The notes below the pieces were generated by a model. That model did no database searches. It was not told the DNA's origin and saw only the letters and a program-made list of their open reading frames with translations. A program made the translations under genes and the position numbers. A stretch of 64,000 bases of DNA from Burkholderiales bacterium (GTDB lineage Bacteria > Pseudomonadota > Gammaproteobacteria > Burkholderiales > Burkholderiaceae_C): NCBI GenBank assembly GCA_016213325.1, contig JACRAY010000011.1:62001-126000 (forward strand), in the 5' to 3' direction. Below are positions 57,055-64,000 of this stretch, piece after piece. The stretch's first letter is position 1, and every line of letters starts with the position of its first letter.

Positions 57055-58812
57055 ATGACGGGCAGTCAAGCAAGGGACAACTACCGCGCCATGCACGAGG
57101 GCTTCCGCTGGCTGGTGCCGCCGGACTTCAACGTCGCCGAGGCCTGCTGCGGCCGGTGGGCGCGGCGGGGCGACGCCGCACAGCGCGTGGCGATCCGCGC
57201 GCACGGTGTCGATGGCGCCGCATCGACCCTGACCTACGCGCAGTTGCAGCGCGAAGCCAACCTGATGAGCAACCTGCTGGCCGGCCTGGGGGTGCAGCGC
57301 GGCGACCGCGTGGCCATCGTCATGCCGCAGCGCTTCGAGACGGCCATTGCGTACATGGCGGTGTTCCAGCTAGGCGCGGTGGCGATGCCGTTGTCGATGC
57401 TGTTCGGCCCCGACGCGCTGGAATACCGCCTGCAGGACAGCGAAGCCGTGGTGGCGATCTGCGACGAGTCGTCCTACGCGAACGTGCTCGAAGTGCGCGG
57501 GCAGTGCCCGCTGCTGCGCAAGGTCGTAGGGGTAGGGGTGGCGGGCGACGTGAGCTGGGAAGGCGAGCGCGCCTTGCTGTCGCCCCAATGGACGCCCGCG
57601 AAGACCCATGCCGACGATGGCGCCGTGCTGATCTACACCAGCGGCACGACCGGCCCGCCCAAGGGCGCGCTGATCCCGCATCGCGCCATCATCGGCAACC
57701 TGCCGGGCTTCGTGTGCAGCCAGAACTGGTTCGGCTTTTCTCCCTCCCCCGTGAGGGGGAGGGCCGGGGTGGGGGCGGGCACATCTGGGGCAACGCCCAG
57801 TCTGCCGGAGCCAGAAACGCAAAGCGTTTTCTGGTCTCCGGCAGACTGGGCCTGGACCGGCGGGCTGATGGACGCGCTGCTGCCGACGCTGTACTTCGGC
57901 CGCATCATCATCGCGTACAACGGCCGCTTCAACCCCGACCTGGCCTTCACGCTGATGCAGGAGCACGGCGTGACGCACACCTTCCTGTTCCCGACGGCGC
58001 TGAAGGCGATGATGAAGGCCTACCCCGAGCCCAGCGAACACTTCCGCCTCAAGCTGCGCGGCATGATGAGTGCCGGCGAGGCGGTGGGCGACGCCGTGTT
58101 CACGTACTGCCGCGACCACCTGGGCGTGACCGTCAACGAGATGTTCGGGCAGACCGAGATCAACTACGTGGTGGGCAACTGCGCGATCCATTGGCCGGCA
58201 CGTGCTGGGAGCATGGGGCGGCCGTACCCGGGCCATCGCGTGGCCGTCATCGACGACGCAGGCAACGAGTGCGAGGTGGGCGTACCGGGCGACGTGGCAG
58301 TCAATCGCTTCGACGTGCATGGCGACCCAGACCCGATCTTCTTTCTCGGCTACTGGAAGAACGCAGACGCCACGCGCCGAAAGTTCACCGGCGACTGGTG
58401 CCGCACCGGCGACCTCGCCACGCGCGACGCCGACGGCTACCTGTGGTACCAGGGCCGCGCCGACGACGTGTTCAAGGCCGCGGGCTACCGCATCGGCCCG
58501 AGCGAGATCGAGAACTGCCTGGTGAAGCACCCGGCCGTGATCAACGCTGCCGTGGTGCCCAAGCCCGACAAGGAACGCGGCGCGGTGGTCAAGGCGTATG
58601 TGGTGCTGGCTCCGCAGGTGGTGGGCGATGCCGTGCTCATTGCGCAGTTGCAGGACCACGTGAAGGGCAAGCTCGCTCCGTACGAGTATCCGAAGGAGAT
58701 CGAGTTCATCGAGGCGTTGCCGATGACGACGACGGGGAAGGTGCAGAGGCGGGTCCTGCGCTTGCAGGAGGAGGAGCGTGCGCGGGGCCTCGCCGCGTCA
58801 TCCCGGGCTTGA
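57055..58812 (+). CDS. AMP-dependent acyl-CoA synthetase with in-frame repeat insertion
   Basis: 585 aa; the ATG follows AAGGAG. Adenylate-forming motifs: P-loop 'YTSGTTGPPKGAL' (194-206), 'NEMFGQTEINYVVGN', 'YWKNADATRRKFTGDWCRTGDL' and the catalytic Lys in 'PMTTTGKVQRRVLR'. It is closest in style to medium-chain or acetyl-CoA-synthetase-like enzymes ('VFWSPADWAWTGGLMDALLP'). Residues ~227-258 (Pro/Gly/Ser-rich) are extra relative to the family and come from a GC-rich repeat. The last few residues and stop codon fall in another repeat. The frame is intact, so activity may persist with a surface loop. Confidence 0.9.
   Translation: MTGSQARDNYRAMHEGFRWLVPPDFNVAEACCGRWARRGDAAQRVAIRAHGVDGAASTLTYAQLQREANLMSNLLAGLGVQRGDRVAIVMPQRFETAIAYMAVFQLGAVAMPLSMLFGPDALEYRLQDSEAVVAICDESSYANVLEVRGQCPLLRKVVGVGVAGDVSWEGERALLSPQWTPAKTHADDGAVLIYTSGTTGPPKGALIPHRAIIGNLPGFVCSQNWFGFSPSPVRGRAGVGAGTSGATPSLPEPETQSVFWSPADWAWTGGLMDALLPTLYFGRIIIAYNGRFNPDLAFTLMQEHGVTHTFLFPTALKAMMKAYPEPSEHFRLKLRGMMSAGEAVGDAVFTYCRDHLGVTVNEMFGQTEINYVVGNCAIHWPARAGSMGRPYPGHRVAVIDDAGNECEVGVPGDVAVNRFDVHGDPDPIFFLGYWKNADATRRKFTGDWCRTGDLATRDADGYLWYQGRADDVFKAAGYRIGPSEIENCLVKHPAVINAAVVPKPDKERGAVVKAYVVLAPQVVGDAVLIAQLQDHVKGKLAPYEYPKEIEFIEALPMTTTGKVQRRVLRLQEEERARGLAASSRA
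57733..57828. repeat. In-frame repeat insertion with inverted copy of neighbouring codons
   Basis: The left part (57738-57778) is a GGGGGAGGG/CCCTCCCCC palindrome of the widespread 'CCCTCCCCCGTGAGGGGGAG' type. The right part (57796-57820) is an inverted copy of 57824-57850, which is the native sequence encoding VFWSPADW. The two single-base differences between the arms are gaps. The insertion adds about 30 residues to the acyl-CoA synthetase without breaking the frame. Confidence 0.75.
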
Positions 58813-58823
58813 CCCGGGATCCA
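58797..58823. repeat. Palindrome supplying the acyl-CoA synthetase stop codon
   Basis: GTCATCCCGGGCTTGACCCG then GGATCCA. The TGA of the gene (58810-58812) lies in the TTGA loop between CCCGGG arms. The same repeat family is at 55018-55045. Confidence 0.7.
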
Positions 58824-58840
58824 ACTCCCACTCGCGTTCC

Positions 58841-58951
58841 GGCCCCAGGCCGAGGGGGTACCCTGTTGCGCGAACGTCCCCCGCTGACGCGGCCGCGGCC
58901 GCTGGCTCCTCCTTTATTTCGCGCAACAGGGTACCCCCTCGGCCTGGGGCC
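58841..58951 (-). repeat. Long hairpin element, copy 3 (pair 2, arm type CGAGG)
   Basis: A perfect 34-bp inverted repeat (58841-58874 and 58918-58951) encloses a 43-base core identical to copy 1 but for its first base. The outer arms read GGCCCCAGGCCGAG in place of the CCAGCCGCAG of pair 1. The change is matched on the opposite arm, so pairing is preserved. Confidence 0.9.
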
Positions 58952-59008
58952 TCTGGGTACGTGCGGCTAACATCTGGAGCGAGCTGTGTCTACGCTCCGT
59001 TGAGACTC

Positions 59009-59401
59009 ATGAGAACGCTTCAACTCACCGCGATCGCCACGCTTGTGTCAGTGAGCGTCAGCGCGGATGCCTTTGACCTGCAGTCATGCATGAACGCCGT
59101 GGTCAGGCGATCTGACGCGGCCGCGAAGTCCGCAAGTTGTCCGGAGTTCGTGCGCCGGACTCCCGCGGACCTGCGGCGAGACTTTGGCGAGCGCGTGAAG
59201 GTTGGTGATGATCGAAGCAAGATCGAGCAAGCTCTCATCGAGCTTGGCCTGCCGTTTTCGTGGGATCGGTTCTCAGGCAGGTACCAGGCTGTGCTGGGTA
59301 CACCGAGCTCGGACTTTCATGCAGTAGTCGTGCATGTCTACGTTGACGAGCGCCAGGCGTACAAGTCTTTCGAAGCGATCGATTCGTTCACCGGGCCATA
59401 G
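59009..59401 (+). CDS. Small exported protein of unknown function
   Basis: 130 aa from the ATG at 59009. A signal peptide 'LQLTAIATLVSVSVSADAF' is followed by a mature part with three cysteines-or-fewer and a 'VKVGDDRSKIEQALIELGLPFSWDRFSGRYQAVLG' stretch, which recalls the small alpha/beta fold of SmpA/OmlA-like envelope proteins. That resemblance is weak. It sits alone between hairpin copies 3 and 4 and has no operon partner. Function unknown. Confidence 0.6.
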   Translation: MRTLQLTAIATLVSVSVSADAFDLQSCMNAVVRRSDAAAKSASCPEFVRRTPADLRRDFGERVKVGDDRSKIEQALIELGLPFSWDRFSGRYQAVLGTPSSDFHAVVVHVYVDERQAYKSFEAIDSFTGP

Positions 59402-59441
59402 GCTCGAGCGCAGCGACATTCTCGAGGGTTGGCGAATCTGT

Positions 59442-59569
59442 GCACGCCACTCCCCGGAGGCCCCAGGTCGAGGGGGTACCCTGTTGCGCGAAATAAAGGA
59501 GGAGCCAGCGGCCGCGGCCGCGTCAGCGGGGGACATTCGCGCAACAGGGTACCCCCTCGGCCTGGGGCC
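59442..59569 (+). repeat. Long hairpin element, copy 4 (pair 2, arm type CGAGG)
   Basis: Arms 59459-59492 and 59536-59569 are inverted over 34 bp with one T-G wobble at the same place as in copy 2. The core 59493-59535 is identical to copy 2. The outer flank GCACGCCACTCCCCG (59442-59456) is the same as at copy 2. It forms an inverted pair with copy 3 around the 59009 ORF. Confidence 0.9.
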
Positions 59570-59619
59570 GGAGAGCGCGTGAGGGAGTTCAAGAGTGTGA
59601 AGGCAGGGTTAAAGCAGCC

Positions 59620-60702
59620 ATGACAAACTACACCCCCATGCAGAAAATCCACCTGGGCCGCTCCGGCCTGCAAGCCACCCCCATCTGCCTCGGCACCATG
59701 ACCTTCGGCGAGCAGGTCGCCGAGCCCGAGGCGCACGCCATCCTCGACCGCGCCGTCGAGCGCGGCGTCGACTTCATCGACACGGCCGAGATGTACTCGG
59801 TGCCGGCGCGCGAGCAGACCTTCGGTGCCACGGAAAAGATCATCGGCAACTGGTTCGCATCGCGACCCGGCATGCGCCAGCGCATCGTGCTGGCCACCAA
59901 AGTGGCTGGGCCGTCGCGCGGGATGCCGTGGGTGCGCGAAGGCAACGGACTGACGGCGGCCGACATCGTCGCGTCGTGCGAGAAATCGCTGCAGCGCCTG
60001 CAGACCGACGTGATCGACCTGTACCAGATCCACTGGCCCGAGCGCAACGTGCCGCAGTTCGGGCAGATCTACTACGACCCCTCGAAAGAGCGCACGCAGA
60101 CGACGACCATCCACGAGCAGCTGGAAGCGTTCGACCGGCTGGTCAAGCAGGGCAAGGTGCGCGCCATCGGCCTGTCCAACGAGACGCCGTACGGCTTGCA
60201 CGAATTCGTGCGACTGGCCGAGCAGCACGGCCTGCCTCGCGTGGCGACCGTGCAGAACGCCTACTGCCTGCTCAATCGCGCCGTAGAGAACGGCCTGGAC
60301 GAGTCGATGCACCGACTGGGCGTTTCGCTGTTGGCCTATTCACCGCTCGGCTTCGGCCAGTTGGCAGGCAAGTACGACGAGTCGGGCTTCGAAGGGCCGG
60401 CGGCACCCAATGATGCGCGCATCGCGAAGTTCGACACCGTGCGCAAGGGCCGCTGGGGCCGCGCCGACGCGCTGGCCGCCGCGCGCCGCTACAACGCGCT
60501 GGCGCGTGAGCATGGCCTCACGCCGACGCGCATGGCGCTGGCCTTCTGCTATACGAAGTGGCAGGTTGCCAGCACCATCATCGGCGTGACGTCGGTGGCG
60601 CAACTCGACGAAGACCTCGATGCGTGGGGCACCAGGCTGTCGCCCGAACTGCTGGAGGCTATCGACCGGGTGCGCTGGGAGATGCGCGACCCGGCCGCGT
60701 GA
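59620..60702 (+). CDS. Aldo/keto reductase (Tas-like)
   Basis: 360 aa. AKR tetrad: Asp and Tyr in 'FIDTAEMYSVP', Lys in 'VLATKVAGPSRGM', His in 'DLYQIHWPERNVP'. The cofactor end 'KWQVASTIIGVTSVAQLDEDLDA' is typical of the Tas/YajO (AKR11-12) group of NADPH-dependent oxidoreductases. The length (~350 aa) fits Tas. The substrate is unknown. Its 3' end overlaps the convergent DUF4198-like gene by 44 bases. Confidence 0.93.
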   Translation: MTNYTPMQKIHLGRSGLQATPICLGTMTFGEQVAEPEAHAILDRAVERGVDFIDTAEMYSVPAREQTFGATEKIIGNWFASRPGMRQRIVLATKVAGPSRGMPWVREGNGLTAADIVASCEKSLQRLQTDVIDLYQIHWPERNVPQFGQIYYDPSKERTQTTTIHEQLEAFDRLVKQGKVRAIGLSNETPYGLHEFVRLAEQHGLPRVATVQNAYCLLNRAVENGLDESMHRLGVSLLAYSPLGFGQLAGKYDESGFEGPAAPNDARIAKFDTVRKGRWGRADALAAARRYNALAREHGLTPTRMALAFCYTKWQVASTIIGVTSVAQLDEDLDAWGTRLSPELLEAIDRVRWEMRDPAA

Positions 60703-61324
60703 GCGCCAGCGTCGCGAAGTGGCTGCGCCAGCGCAGGCCGTCGGGTGCCAGCCGGACGGCGCGCACCAGGTAGCGGCCGGGCCGCGGCAGGTCGAAGTAG
60801 ACCCGGCCTTCGCGGTCCGACCGCGACCAGGTGGCCACCTCGCCCGATTCACTGACCAGCTCCACCGACTGCCCCGCCACCGGTCGCGCGTATGACAGCA
60901 CGCGCATCGCGCGGCCTTCGGAGACGATTTCCAGCGGCGCGCCCGCGATGATGCGTGACGCCGTGCCGGCCATGTCGACGCGAGCGAACTTGCTGTACCG
61001 CTCGTGCCACGCGACGCCGGCTTCGCGCATCGCGTCCCAGCGGTGCTCAATGGCGGCTGGAGGCCGGATCTCCCGCAAGTAGGTCTCGACCAGGCCCGGC
61101 TCCAGTTCCACGTGCGCTTCGCCCGTCTGCACCCAGCAAGAGCCGCCGCCGCAGGTGACGGGAGCGGGCACGCCCGGACCTTCGGCGTGCGGGTAGCGCG
61201 ACCCGGTGTGCAGCACCCAGCCGCCGGCGGGTGCGGGCGCCAGCCAGCTGTCGTGCGCCCACGCTCCTGTCGCCAGGACAAGCAGCCCCAGCAGGCAGGC
61301 AGCGGCGGCGCGCACGAGTTTCAC
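60659..61324 (-). CDS. Exported DUF4198-like protein
   Basis: 221 aa; signal peptide 'AAACLLGLLVLATGAWAHDSW'. The mature start HDSWLAP and the C-terminal 'SDREGRVYFDLPRPGRYLVRAVRL' strand pattern are those of DUF4198-type periplasmic proteins, some of which are annotated as metal-uptake accessory components. Two cysteines in 'VTCGGGSCWVQ' may form a disulfide or bind metal. The ATG overlaps the stop of the small lipoprotein gene upstream, and it is third in the DUF4331 operon. Confidence 0.75.
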   Translation of the reverse strand: MKLVRAAAACLLGLLVLATGAWAHDSWLAPAPAGGWVLHTGSRYPHAEGPGVPAPVTCGGGSCWVQTGEAHVELEPGLVETYLREIRPPAAIEHRWDAMREAGVAWHERYSKFARVDMAGTASRIIAGAPLEIVSEGRAMRVLSYARPVAGQSVELVSESGEVATWSRSDREGRVYFDLPRPGRYLVRAVRLAPDGLRWRSHFATLALTRPGRASPSAPGR

Positions 61325-61578
61325 AGCGGCTTCGGCTCTTCGGTTTCGCTGGTGGCGAGCGTCGCGTCGCCCAGCACCAGCGGTTCCGAGGTTTCACTCA
61401 CGCTAGCCGCTACGCCGTTGGCGAAGTCGAAAGCGGCGGCCGGTGACTCGGTGGCCGAGCGCGGCACGTCGGTGCCGCTGACGAACGGGTCGGCGGTCGC
61501 GGGCGAGCCGCCACCACCGCCGCCGCCGCAAGCGGACAAGAGCAGGGCCAGCAGGCCGGCCAGGTGTCGCTGGTTCAT
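61321..61578 (-). CDS. Small lipoprotein
   Basis: 85 aa. Lipobox LLSAC with the Cys at residue ~18, then a run of glycines and a Ser/Thr/Glu-rich tail ('GTDVPRSATESPAAAF'), and no globular domain. The ATG is preceded by GGAG. It lies 11 bases after the DUF4331 gene and overlaps the DUF4198-like gene (ATGA). It is probably a membrane-anchored accessory to one of them. Confidence 0.7.
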   Translation of the reverse strand: MNQRHLAGLLALLLSACGGGGGGGSPATADPFVSGTDVPRSATESPAAAFDFANGVAASVSETSEPLVLGDATLATSETEEPKPL

Positions 61579-61589
61579 GGCCGGCTCCT

Positions 61590-63194
61590 TCACTGCGAAC
61601 CCGGCAGCGGCGTGTTCAGGTAGGGGAAGCCCGACAGGAAGGGCACCACGGCCTGGTCGACCGCGTCGTGCACGTCGAGTGACGCGGACCCGGCAGGCAC
61701 GCTGGAAGGCTTGCACGCCGACGTGACGCCCGCCACGCCCGGGATGCTGTTCAGGCCCAGCGTGTTGCCGTCTCCGTTGGCCATGCACAGGCCACCGAGC
61801 ACGGCGACCAGCGCGATGTCGACCACGTCGTCCTTGGGCCGGCGGCCGTTGGGGAAGCCGGCGAAGTCGGTGCCCGCCGGCGACATCTTCAGGCTGCCGA
61901 CGATCGCCAGGCGGTTCTGCATCGCGAAGGGCACCGGCGGCGTCGACGTATTCAGGCGCAGCATCTCCGAAGGCGTGACGGTGGCCGGTTTGTTCACGCC
62001 GGTGATGCCGGTCAGGAACACGGTGGCCAGGTCGGTGCGCGGCAGGTTGGTGGGTGCCAGCCCGGCCGGGTTGCCGGTGAGCACCAGCCCCAGCAGCGCA
62101 GGCAGCGTCGGGTTGGTGACGTAGTCGAGGAACTGGCCGTCGTCCTTCGGTTTGGACGCATTGAACTTGTCCTTGTCCTTCAGGCCGATCACCACTTCGT
62201 TGACCAGCGGGTTGCCCAGCCGCGACACCTGCGTCCATGCGCCACCGGCCTTCTCATTGGACTGGTGGCCCGACGAGGGCGCGCCGTTGAGCATGCGAGC
62301 CTGCCGCAGGCTGGCCGTGGTCCAGCCGCCGATCACGGGCTCGCTGCCGTTGGTGAGGCAATCCTTGTGCACCTCCAGCGCCATCGACGTGACGTTGGCG
62401 TCCTGGATCGAATTGGCCGCCGCTGCATCGATGTTCGCGGGGTTGGTGATGACGGCCAGTGGCGCGTTCACCAGGTCGAAGATGGTGCCCAGGTTGACCG
62501 CGAAGCCCTCCTGCCGCTGGCCCACGAACACGCGGCCGCTGTCCTTGCCGCTGGGGCAGCCCGGGATCTTCACGTCGTGGATGTGCTTGCCCGCGTAGGT
62601 GGCATAGGCGGCCGCGTTGCCCAGCGTTTTCACGCCGATGTAGTCGACCGGCTTTTCGAACGTCGTGCCGCCGCCGGCCTTGGCCACGGCCTGGACGCTG
62701 CCCGTGCGGCGGTTGCCGCGCACCACTGCCAGCGTGTACGTTTCGTTCAGGTTCAGGTTGGCATCGTTGACGTTGGCCACGCCGCCCGCCTGGATCAGCG
62801 GGATGGCGACGTTCTTGCTGCCGATAGCCAGCGACACGTTGTTGAGCTTGTTCTGGAAGCGGAACTGGAAGGTGACGTCTTCCGCCGCGTCGCCGTTGTT
62901 GTCGATGTGGATCTCGTACAGCGCGTTCGGGTCCATCGAGAAGTAGTTGGGCCCGCCGTACGGGCCCTGCAGCGGCTGGTAGTTGGCGATCAGCGTCACG
63001 TAGTCGCTGCGCCCGCCGCTGCCGTTGGCCGCCACGCCTTCGTAGCTGCGGAACATGTAGAAGTCGGTGGCGTCCACCTTGGGCACGGTCGTGATGAACG
63101 GCGCCTCGCGGTGGCTGGAGGCCAGGCTCAGGCTGGCGGCGCACAGCGCGCCGGCGGCCACCGCCACCGCGCTCGTGATCCGGGTCTTTCTCAT
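61590..63194 (-). CDS. Exported DUF4331 protein
   Basis: 534 aa from the ATG at 63194 (GGAGAG upstream). Signal peptide 'ITSAVAVAAGALCAASLSLAS' is followed by 'SHREAPFITTVPKVDATDFYMFRSYEG', the hallmark N-terminus of DUF4331. Later 'GRVFVGQRQEGFAVNLGTIFDLVN', 'NPLVNEVVIGLKDKDKFN' and 'GFPNGRRPKDDVVDIAL' belong to the same family. The metal-like 'SHREAP' motif is conserved. These proteins are exported and of unknown function. First gene of a three-gene operon with a lipoprotein and a DUF4198-like protein. Confidence 0.92.
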   Translation of the reverse strand: MRKTRITSAVAVAAGALCAASLSLASSHREAPFITTVPKVDATDFYMFRSYEGVAANGSGGRSDYVTLIANYQPLQGPYGGPNYFSMDPNALYEIHIDNNGDAAEDVTFQFRFQNKLNNVSLAIGSKNVAIPLIQAGGVANVNDANLNLNETYTLAVVRGNRRTGSVQAVAKAGGGTTFEKPVDYIGVKTLGNAAAYATYAGKHIHDVKIPGCPSGKDSGRVFVGQRQEGFAVNLGTIFDLVNAPLAVITNPANIDAAAANSIQDANVTSMALEVHKDCLTNGSEPVIGGWTTASLRQARMLNGAPSSGHQSNEKAGGAWTQVSRLGNPLVNEVVIGLKDKDKFNASKPKDDGQFLDYVTNPTLPALLGLVLTGNPAGLAPTNLPRTDLATVFLTGITGVNKPATVTPSEMLRLNTSTPPVPFAMQNRLAIVGSLKMSPAGTDFAGFPNGRRPKDDVVDIALVAVLGGLCMANGDGNTLGLNSIPGVAGVTSACKPSSVPAGSASLDVHDAVDQAVVPFLSGFPYLNTPLPGSQ

Positions 63195-63330
63195 GAAGGT
63201 CTCTCCTGGTTGGGATTGCCGGGTCGGCGAGCGCAGTACGCGGGGCGTGGTGCAACCGGATGCCATGTCCTTGCAGCGCGCACAGCCATGAATCCGGTTG
63301 GGCGGGCGCTGCGTAGGCCACAATCCGCGC

Positions 63331-63822
63331 GTGAGCAAGAAAGACCGAGTGAGCGAAACGCCGGCCACCGCCTTCCTCAGGGCGCACAAGGTCGCGTTCA
63401 CCGAGCATCCCTACGACTACCTGGAGCACGGCGGCGCGCAGCACAGCGCGCAGGTGCTCGGCTTCGATCCGTTCACCGTGGTGAAGACGCTGGTGATGGA
63501 AGACGAGAAGGCGCGGCCGCTCATCGTGCTGATGCACGGCAATCGCACCGTGTCGACCAAGAACCTGGCGCGGCAGGTCGGCGCCAAGTCGGTGCAGCCG
63601 TGCAAGCCCGAAGTCGCCAACCGCCACAGCGGCTACCTGGTGGGCGGCACCTCGCCTTTCGGCACGCGCAAGGAGATGCCGGTGTATATCGAGGAGACGA
63701 TCCTGGCGTTGCCGCGGATCTGCATCAATGGGGGGCGGCGGGGGTACCTGGTGGGGATCGACCCGAAGGTGTGTGTCGACTTGCTCGGGGCCAAGGCGGT
63801 GAACTGTGCGCTGGAAGAGTGA
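63331..63822 (+). CDS. YbaK/EbsC-family aminoacyl-tRNA deacylase
   Basis: 163 aa from the GTG at 63331, which gives the usual N-terminus 'SKKDRVSETPATAFLRAHKV'. A TTG at 63298 would add 11 unrelated residues. 'VVKTLVMEDEKARPLIVLMHG' and 'GYLVGGTSPFGTRKEMPVYIE' are the substrate-pocket segments of Cys-tRNA(Pro)/Ala-tRNA deacylases. The catalytic-type Lys in 'VVKTL' is present. It hydrolyses mischarged tRNA in the cytoplasm. It lies immediately upstream of plsY. Confidence 0.92.
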   Translation: MSKKDRVSETPATAFLRAHKVAFTEHPYDYLEHGGAQHSAQVLGFDPFTVVKTLVMEDEKARPLIVLMHGNRTVSTKNLARQVGAKSVQPCKPEVANRHSGYLVGGTSPFGTRKEMPVYIEETILALPRICINGGRRGYLVGIDPKVCVDLLGAKAVNCALEE

Positions 63823-63846
63823 TGGCACCGTTGCACAATACGACCC

Positions 63847-64000
63847 GTGCAGCTGCTCTACCCCATCCTCGCCACCGCCGCCGCCTACCTCGTCGGCTCG
63901 CTAGCCTTCGCCGTCATCATCAGCAAGGTCATGGGCCTGGCCGACCCGCGCACCTTCGGCAGCAGGAACCCCGGCGCCACCAACGTGCTGCGCTCCGGCA
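63847..64000 (+). CDS. plsY: Glycerol-3-phosphate acyltransferase PlsY, 5' end
   Basis: A GTG at 63847 opens a frame that runs off the window after 51 codons. It begins with a membrane helix containing '[20 protein letters not shown]', followed by '[19 protein letters not shown]'. The GS-x-NPGATN stretch is motif 2 of PlsY, which transfers acyl groups from acyl-phosphate to glycerol-3-phosphate in the inner membrane. The remainder lies beyond base 64000. Confidence 0.9.
   Translation, partial: MQLLYPILATAAAYLVGSLAFAVIISKVMGLADPRTFGSRNPGATNVLRSG

Noticed and set aside
57733..57828. Intein or intron in the acyl-CoA synthetase
   Set aside because: Too short and lacking splicing motifs. It is a GC-rich repeat plus an inverted copy of native codons, read in frame.
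59273..59536. Small ORFs reading 'SPADAAAAAGSSFISRNRVPP' at several places
   Set aside because: They are translations of the hairpin element, which is open in many frames and occurs in both orientations; no start or coding signal is tied to them.
53431..59569. Possible CRISPR array
   Set aside because: Only four copies, kilobases apart, in alternating orientation, with genes between them and no cas genes.

Overview
The window is high-GC chromosomal DNA with tightly packed, often start/stop-overlapping genes. The protein repertoire (TRAP and TAXI transporters, PPi-type phosphofructokinase, triheme cytochrome c, DUF4331 proteins, G-rich-linker lipoproteins, YbaK/PlsY neighbours) points to a betaproteobacterium of the Burkholderiales, most like the Comamonadaceae (Ramlibacter/Variovorax type). 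This is an inference from gene content; no rRNA marker is present. About 53 protein genes and one tRNA (tRNA-Thr, anticodon CGU) are supported. No phage, insertion-sequence transposase or CRISPR array is visible.

Layout. 1-305: 3' end of a LivK-type periplasmic binding protein. 369-1931: a lipoprotein. 1975-6532: a four-gene overlapping operon of two different ATP-grasp ligases and two glycosyltransferase-like enzymes, which looks like a dedicated pathway for an amino-acid-decorated glycan or peptide polymer. 6563-8374: DUF2231 membrane protein, secreted NHL-repeat protein, tRNA-Thr. 8612-14159: exbB-exbD-exbD-tonB and a large TonB-dependent receptor. 14253-34880: a peptide-scavenging island. 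A leftward operon carries three solute-binding proteins, OppBCDF and an MFS exporter. A divergent rightward set carries a second permease pair, a fused double ATPase and three exported peptidases (S8 subtilase, HExxH zincin, DUF885). 34882-36087: XRE antitoxin plus AbiEii-like nucleotidyltransferase with an operator-like inverted repeat. 36177-43050: triheme cytochrome, then a TetR-TRAP-shikimate/quinate catabolic operon with a split dehydroshikimate dehydratase. 43056-45898: TAXI-TRAP transporter. 45981-53318: leftward housekeeping block (Nudix, PPi-PFK, FBPase, PepN, HAD phosphatase, prfB with its programmed frameshift). 53319-59620: repeat-rich accessory stretch. 59620-64000: aldo/keto reductase, a DUF4331 operon, YbaK-type deacylase and the start of plsY.

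The most unusual signal is in 53431-59569. Four copies of a ~105-130 bp hairpin element are arranged as two inverted pairs, each pair bracketing a single uncharacterised ORF. The inner 43 bases are virtually identical in all copies, whereas the stem ends come in two versions that change on both sides of the hairpin together. Other short palindromes have entered coding sequence. One 24-bp palindrome occurs in the signal-peptide region of two different genes. Another repeat sits in frame inside an acyl-CoA synthetase, together with an inverted copy of the adjacent native codons. Related palindromes appear to supply the start region of the MFS gene and the stop codon of the acyl-CoA synthetase.
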